Assembly: GCA_025935475.1 (NCBI GenBank)
Contig: JAICVE010000088.1
Span: forward strand, 1 to 9,344
Length of the DNA stretch: 9,344 bases
DNA from: Nitrospira sp.
Lineage (GTDB): Bacteria > Nitrospirota > Nitrospiria > Nitrospirales > Nitrospiraceae
Direction of reading: 5' to 3'
Below are positions 5,878 through 9,344 of this stretch, one piece after another. The position numbers were made by a program, and so were the translations under genes. Under the pieces are notes generated by a model, which saw nothing but the letters and a program-made list of their open reading frames with translations, was not told where the DNA came from and did not search any database. Each line of letters starts with the position of its first letter. Within the stretch, counting starts at the first letter, position 1.

Positions 5878-6288
5878 CTAGGAGATGCCGGCCTGCCGTT
5901 GAAGCCAGCGAATGTAGCGGGTGATCTGCTCGACGTCCGCAGAAGAGACCCCCTCGATCTTCGGCATGTTACCGAACTCCCAGTGATGGGCTTTGACGCC
6001 GAATTCGGCAGCGCGAAAAAAGGCGGCGTCGCCGTGATGATTCGGCTCATAGATCTTATGGACTAGAGGAGGGCCTTGCTGCGTGCCGGTGGCCTGCGGG
6101 CCGTGGCAGGCGGAGCAATGGGCGTTGAACTTCGCCTCGCCTACCTGTAATTCTGCCGGAGCGGTGCCTCCGCCGGCAGCGGGCTTCGGCTGAGAGGAGT
6201 CGCATGCGGCCATCGCATACAGGCCGAGCGTAAGCCCAAGGACGGACAGCGAGATGGAAAACGTCTCTCTCATCGAAACTGGGATCAC
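5878..6288 (-). CDS. Monohaem cytochrome c lipoprotein
   Basis: 136 residues from a GTG start at 6286-6288. An ATG five codons later is an alternative, but the GTG has AGGAG 7 bases upstream and overlaps the previous stop as GTGA, so it is preferred. The signal peptide (about residues 8-28) ends in AMAAC (Cys29), a plausible lipobox. A Pro/Gly/Ala linker precedes a single class I cytochrome c domain: haem-binding CSACH (58-62) and a likely methionine axial ligand in GNMPKIEG (Met108). The terminal helix ADVEQITRYIRWLQ is typical of the family. It probably shuttles electrons on the periplasmic side while tethered to the membrane. The partner oxidase or reductase is not in the window. It forms an overlapping pair with the small membrane protein gene upstream. 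Confidence 0.9.
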   Translation of the reverse strand: MIPVSMRETFSISLSVLGLTLGLYAMAACDSSQPKPAAGGGTAPAELQVGEAKFNAHCSACHGPQATGTQQGPPLVHKIYEPNHHGDAAFFRAAEFGVKAHHWEFGNMPKIEGVSSADVEQITRYIRWLQRQAGIS

Positions 6289-6449
6289 CGCTGCTCTCCT
6301 TGCCGCCCAGCGTTTGTCTCGAACTGTGCGCGCAGCATTTTCTGCGTCCGCCGCAGCGTCATGCGGCGATAGACACGCGCGGCGATCGGCGCGATGACGA
6401 TCAGTCCGATCGTCAAGTACATGAAAAACTCTTCCGGTGAGACACTCAT
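6285..6449 (-). CDS. Small single-pass membrane protein
   Basis: 54 residues from the ATG at 6447-6449; stop TGA at 6285-6287. The N-terminus MSVSPEEFFMYLTIG leads into a hydrophobic helix (about residues 8-25, to VIAPIAAR), followed by a strongly basic tail (VYRRMTLRRTQKMLRAQ). By the positive-inside rule the tail is cytoplasmic. The stop overlaps the GTG start of the cytochrome gene (GTGA), and the cytochrome's ribosome binding site lies inside this gene, the classic geometry of translational coupling. This start has no good ribosome binding site of its own. The plan resembles small accessory subunits of membrane redox complexes (compare CcoQ), but no specific family is recognised. It follows queC after 63 bases on the same strand. 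Confidence 0.7.
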   Translation of the reverse strand: MSVSPEEFFMYLTIGLIVIAPIAARVYRRMTLRRTQKMLRAQFETNAGRQGEQR

Positions 6450-6512
6450 CTTCCCAACCGCTCCATCCTGATGAGTCAGGCCAATGGTGCACGCCCGACG
6501 AATACACTCCGC

Positions 6513-7214
6513 TCAGGGTACTGCATACCTGGTGGGATCCTCAACCCCGGCCTTCGCAAATCCTTCTCGTCGGATGACACAACTATCACACCGTCCGCAT
6601 GCGAGGTCGCCGACCGGATCGTAGCAGCTATGGGTGAGATGCAACGGGGCTTCGAGCCTGACGCCGGTTCGAATGATGTCGGCCTTCGTCATGTCGAGCA
6701 AGGGGGTACAGACGCGCAGCGCGGCTCCTTCCACACCAGCCCTCGTTCCTGCAGCGACGGCCGCTTCGAATGCACGGATGAATTCCGGGCGGCAATCCGG
6801 ATAGCCGGAATAATCCAGCACATTGGCCCCGAAATAAATCAACGTCGCGCCTTCGGCTTCAGCGTGGGCCGCCGCGAGCGAGAGAAAAATCAGGTTCCGG
6901 CCGGGCACATACGTGATCGGAATCCCGCGACTCCGTTCCTCGCTGTGACGATCTTTCGGAACCGGAAACTCAGCCGTCAATGCGGAGCCGCCCACTGCCC
7001 GCAGATTCACGGAAAGCACGGTGTGCTTGGCCGGGTGCATGGCAGCGGCCACCTGACACGCCCGTGCCACCTCGACCGCATGACGCTGGCCGTAATCGAC
7101 AGTCAACCATAAGAGCTCATGCCCGGCCTCCCGGGCCAGGGCGGCGGTCACCGTCGAATCAAGTCCCCCGCTCGCAAGGACGACAGCGCGATTGGAGGTT
7201 CCGAGAGGGGCCAT
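6513..7214 (-). CDS. queC: 7-cyano-7-deazaguanine synthase
   Basis: 233 residues, a normal length for the family. It converts 7-carboxy-7-deazaguanine and ammonia to preQ0 using ATP, in queuosine (tRNA) biosynthesis; it is cytoplasmic. The ATP-pyrophosphatase loop SGGLDST is at 15-21, PGRN at 104-107, and the family signature LDYSGYPDCRPEF at 133-145. The zinc-binding cysteines are C197, C206, C209 and C212 (in THSCYDP and ACGRCDSC). All the catalytic hallmarks are present. The ATG at 7212-7214 has only a weak GAGG 10 bases upstream. The gene is 97 bases downstream of the DksA-like gene on the same strand. I saw no other queuosine gene in the window and no preQ1 riboswitch pattern upstream. 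Confidence 0.96.
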   Translation of the reverse strand: MAPLGTSNRAVVLASGGLDSTVTAALAREAGHELLWLTVDYGQRHAVEVARACQVAAAMHPAKHTVLSVNLRAVGGSALTAEFPVPKDRHSEERSRGIPITYVPGRNLIFLSLAAAHAEAEGATLIYFGANVLDYSGYPDCRPEFIRAFEAAVAAGTRAGVEGAALRVCTPLLDMTKADIIRTGVRLEAPLHLTHSCYDPVGDLACGRCDSCVIRREGFAKAGVEDPTRYAVP

Positions 7215-7311
7215 GGACGTGAGCCTCGTGGCGACCGTGTCAACAGGAAGAGGTGGGCGTCATCGAGTTGACCGACAGTAGAGGCGTCAGGTGGGAGGGG
7301 CAGGGAGGACC

Positions 7312-7878
7312 TTAGTCGCGCTCTTCTTCTTTTTCGATTTTTTCCAGCAGTTCCTCTCTGGCCTGACACTCGACGCAGAGTTTTGCAAAGGGCACCGCTT
7401 CCAAACGCCGCTCGCTGATTTCGACGCCGCACTCCGCACAGATCCCGTATGTCCCTTCGTTGAGCCGGGTGAGAGCTTCATCGATAGCCTGCCGCCGTCG
7501 ATTGCGCATTTCCATGAGCGATATGCCCAGTTCACGGTCCAGATCCATGAGCGCCTGATCGCCGACATCGCGGGCCGATTCGAGGCGGCGCTGCTGATCT
7601 TCCGTCAAGGACTGTCCTAGACTGCCTTCGATTTCCTTGAGGATCTCATGGCGTTTGTGCAGCAGCATCCGCTGCAGCGCTTCGCGGCGTCGCTCCCGCG
7701 CTTCACGCTCCTTTGCGGATTCCTTCGGCTTTGCGGCCAGCGGTGACACGGCCATACTCACGGGCTTCTCAATGACGGCAGCAGCCGCCTCCGGTCTGGC
7801 TTTTGACACAGGCTTGGTTGTGGGTTTCGTCTTATTCATGAGTTTCTTCTTCGGATTCGGAGGTGTTCTCGTCGCCAT
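7312..7878 (-). CDS. TraR/DksA-family zinc-finger regulator
   Basis: 188 residues from the ATG at 7876-7878 (GAGAGG, 8-base spacing). An in-frame ATG 17 codons earlier overlaps the -10 box of the likely promoter, so it is rejected. Residues 1-60 are a Lys/Pro/Ala-rich, disordered extension. About 58-140 forms a long charged coiled coil containing D-x-x-D-x-A (DVGDQA, 104-109), the coiled-coil-tip motif that DksA inserts in the RNA polymerase secondary channel. The C-terminus has a four-cysteine zinc finger, C147/C150 and C168/C171 (TYGICAECGVEISERRLEAV). DksA acts with ppGpp on initiation at rRNA and amino-acid promoters. The basic extension is unlike E. coli DksA (151 residues) and may bind nucleic acid. 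Functional DksA versus a paralogue cannot be decided here. Confidence 0.88.
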   Translation of the reverse strand: MATRTPPNPKKKLMNKTKPTTKPVSKARPEAAAAVIEKPVSMAVSPLAAKPKESAKEREARERRREALQRMLLHKRHEILKEIEGSLGQSLTEDQQRRLESARDVGDQALMDLDRELGISLMEMRNRRRQAIDEALTRLNEGTYGICAECGVEISERRLEAVPFAKLCVECQAREELLEKIEKEEERD

Positions 7879-7928
7879 CGCGTTGTCCTCTCCCTGGGTA
7901 AACGCCGGACGGCAAAAAAAGTTCGGCA

Positions 7929-7958
7929 TCTATAACACGGCTGCTCCGAGTTTGACAA
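7929..7958 (-). promoter_or_regulatory. Likely sigma-70 promoter of the DksA-like gene
   Basis: On the minus strand TTGTCA (7953-7958) and TATAGA (7929-7934) are separated by 18 bases, matching 5 of 6 and 4 of 6 consensus bases. The expected start of transcription is near 7922, about 45 bases before the ATG at 7878. The leader contains a T7 run. It lies in the 108-base gap after apt, so the regulator may be transcribed apart from rpoS-like/apt. Confidence 0.55.
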
Positions 7959-7986
7959 GGGGTTGTAGGAGGACTACCGGCGCCCC

Positions 7987-8511
7987 CTAGGGATAGAGGA
8001 TCGTGGAGTGCACGGGATAACCGATAAGCTTTTGCCGGCCGTGCAGGCTTTTCAGCTCGACCAGAAAATCGAGGCCGACAATCTCGCCGCCCAACTGCCT
8101 GACGAGCGAAACGGTGGCGGCAGCGGTGCCTCCCGTAGCAAGCAGGTCGTCGACGATCAGCACGCGTTCGCCCATCCCAATCGCGTCGCGATGGATGGCG
8201 AGCGAGTTCGAGCCGTATTCGAGGCTATACTTGACTTCGAAGCTGTCGGCAGGGAGTTTCCCCGGCTTTCGAACCGGGACGAAGCCCGCGTTGAGCCGTT
8301 GCGCCAAGACCCCTCCATAGATGAAGCCGCGAGATTCGATGCCTACCACCTTGGCGACCCGCTGCTCTCCATAATATGCGACCAACCCGTCGGCGATCGC
8401 CGAGAAGGCCTTGCTATCTTTGAGCAGCGTGGTGATGTCGTAGAAAAGAATGCCGGGTTTAGGGAAGTCGGGAACTTCGCGGATGAGCGATCGATACTCA
8501 GCAGCGGTCAT
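7987..8511 (-). CDS. apt: Adenine phosphoribosyltransferase
   Basis: 174 residues, typical length. It makes AMP from adenine and PRPP in purine salvage; cytoplasmic. The PRPP-binding motif VLIVDDLLATGGTA is at 117-130. Other family features are VPDFPKPGILFYDIT near the N-terminus (13-27), the ESRGF loop (59-63), and the flexible segment VRKPGKLPADSF (80-91). The ATG at 8509-8511 lies 5 bases after the sigma factor stop codon, with a weak ribosome binding site inside the sigma gene, so translation is probably coupled. I saw no strong terminator after the stop. Confidence 0.97.
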   Translation of the reverse strand: MTAAEYRSLIREVPDFPKPGILFYDITTLLKDSKAFSAIADGLVAYYGEQRVAKVVGIESRGFIYGGVLAQRLNAGFVPVRKPGKLPADSFEVKYSLEYGSNSLAIHRDAIGMGERVLIVDDLLATGGTAAATVSLVRQLGGEIVGLDFLVELKSLHGRQKLIGYPVHSTILYP

Positions 8512-8516
8512 TTGTC

Positions 8517-9344
8517 TCAGAGCAAGTCCGATTGTGTCAGCGTTTTGCGCTCGATGGTATGGCGCAGACGACTCAAGGCGGCCATTTCGATTTGCCGGAC
8601 GCGTTCGCGGGTCAAGCCCATGTCACGTCCAATCTCCTCAAGCGTCCGCGCCTCGCTTCCGTCGAGGCCAAACCGCGACACAATAACAGTTTGCTCTTTC
8701 TCAGGCAACTCCTTCACCCAGGTCATCATTTCGGCCCGTCGCATCACCCCTTCCGCGGTATCCGCGGGCGAGACGCTCATCGGATCTTCGATCACGTCTC
8801 GGAGGAAGGTGTCGGCCCGATCGTTAATCGGACTGTCGAGCGAACAGGTGGTGCGGACGACCTGCTTCAGATCGAGCACTTCTTCTTCGGTGGTTTTCAT
8901 TTTGCTCGCCACCTCTTCGGCGGACGGCTCCCTCCCCAGTTCCTGCACGAGCGCTTCGACCTTGTTCAGATAGCGGTTCAAACGCTCGACGACGTGAACC
9001 GGCAGACGCACGAGCTTGCCCTGATTAATGATCGCCCGCTCAATGTACTGCCGGATCCACCAGGAGGCATAGGTGCTGAAACGAAATCCCCGTTTGTAGT
9101 TGAACTTCTCGACCGCCTTGATCAGCCCAAGATTGCCCTCTTCGACGATATCCGAGAACGGAAACCCGCGATGAATGTAGCGCTTGCCGATGCTGATGAC
9201 GAGACGCAAATTGGACTCGATCATCTGCTGGCGAGCCTGCTCGTCTCCGGCCATGACTCGTTTGCCCAGCTGTTGTTCTTGCTTGAAGGTCAGGAGAGTC
9301 GAGCGGCGGATCTCGCGGAGATAGCTCTTGAGGGTATCCAGTCC
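8517..9344 (-). CDS. rpoS: Group 2 sigma-70 factor (RpoS-like), 5' end outside window
   Basis: 275 codons to the right edge; an internal ATG at 9252-9254 is not the start, because the upstream codons encode sigma region 1.2 (DTLKSYLREIRRSTLLTFKQ). Core-binding and -10-recognition region 2 follows (NLRLVISIGKRYIHRGFPFS, then GFRFSTYASWWIRQYIERAI), then region 3 (RLPVHVVERLNRYLNK), and region 4.2 with the -35-binding helix (ARTLEEIGRDMGLTRERVRQ, ending ALSRLRHTIE). The spacing between region 2 and 4 is that of a primary-type or group 2 sigma without the large insert of RpoD. By resemblance it is RpoS-like, a stress or stationary-phase factor, but region 1.1 is outside, so RpoS is my preferred reading rather than a certainty. 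Confidence 0.85.
   Translation of the reverse strand, partial: GLDTLKSYLREIRRSTLLTFKQEQQLGKRVMAGDEQARQQMIESNLRLVISIGKRYIHRGFPFSDIVEEGNLGLIKAVEKFNYKRGFRFSTYASWWIRQYIERAIINQGKLVRLPVHVVERLNRYLNKVEALVQELGREPSAEEVASKMKTTEEEVLDLKQVVRTTCSLDSPINDRADTFLRDVIEDPMSVSPADTAEGVMRRAEMMTWVKELPEKEQTVIVSRFGLDGSEARTLEEIGRDMGLTRERVRQIEMAALSRLRHTIERKTLTQSDLL

Noticed and set aside
6446..6466. Six-codon frame ending in ATGA on the small membrane protein start
   Set aside because: Too short to distinguish from chance, and its ribosome binding site is poor.
6467..6480. CCTGA/TCAGG hairpin after queC
   Set aside because: A 5-bp stem with no T-run is too weak to call a terminator.
7238..7243. TTGACA box on the minus strand just before queC
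   Set aside because: No -10 box lies at the right distance, and it is too close to the start codon to be a useful promoter.
7215..7311. preQ1 riboswitch upstream of queC
   Set aside because: I looked for the hairpin and A-rich tail of a preQ1 aptamer and did not see them.
8008..8973. Long plus-strand open frame (321 codons) opposite the sigma factor and apt genes
   Set aside because: It is antisense to two clearly recognised proteins and shows no domain; GC-rich coding DNA commonly leaves such frames open.

Overview
The window looks like a chromosomal segment from a GC-rich, Gram-negative environmental bacterium. Nitrospira or a close relative is the best guess. That guess rests on protein style (several small lipoproteins, an SmbP-like helical region of the kind known from nitrifiers, a monohaem cytochrome lipoprotein) and on general resemblance. 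It is inference, since no marker gene was compared with a database.

Layout. Left (1-1264, minus strand): an unrecognised gene running off the left edge, preceded by a 217-residue lipoprotein gene. Two very small candidate ORFs sit upstream of the lipoprotein gene, chained to it by ATGA stop/start overlaps. Centre-left (1374-3019, plus strand): a YihY/BrkB-type inner-membrane protein, followed after 11 bases by a GNAT-type acetyltransferase, probably one transcript. A small basic orphan (3076-3300, minus) converges on these. Centre (3543-4823, plus): a 426-residue lipoprotein made of four cysteine-pair repeats resembling DUF4124, an SmbP-like helical stretch and a C-terminal beta-rich domain. 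It ends at a very clear intrinsic terminator (4835-4869).

Right half (4881-9344), all minus strand. In order of transcription: an RpoS-like group 2 sigma factor (its 5' end is outside the window), adenine phosphoribosyltransferase (apt), a TraR/DksA-type zinc-finger regulator with its own likely promoter, queC, a previously hidden 54-residue single-pass membrane protein, a monohaem cytochrome c lipoprotein that overlaps it by GTGA, and an SPFH/prohibitin-like lipoprotein.

How the genes fit together: the sigma factor, Apt (purine salvage) and the DksA-like protein (a family that acts with ppGpp on RNA polymerase) form a plausible stress and growth-control neighbourhood. The small membrane protein and cytochrome form a coupled envelope/electron-transfer pair. 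The repeat lipoprotein and the SPFH lipoprotein are both envelope proteins but are transcribed convergently toward a shared terminator. No mobile element, CRISPR array, tRNA or rRNA was seen. The least ordinary items are the repeat lipoprotein, the GTGA-coupled small membrane protein, and the ATGA-chained micro-ORFs.
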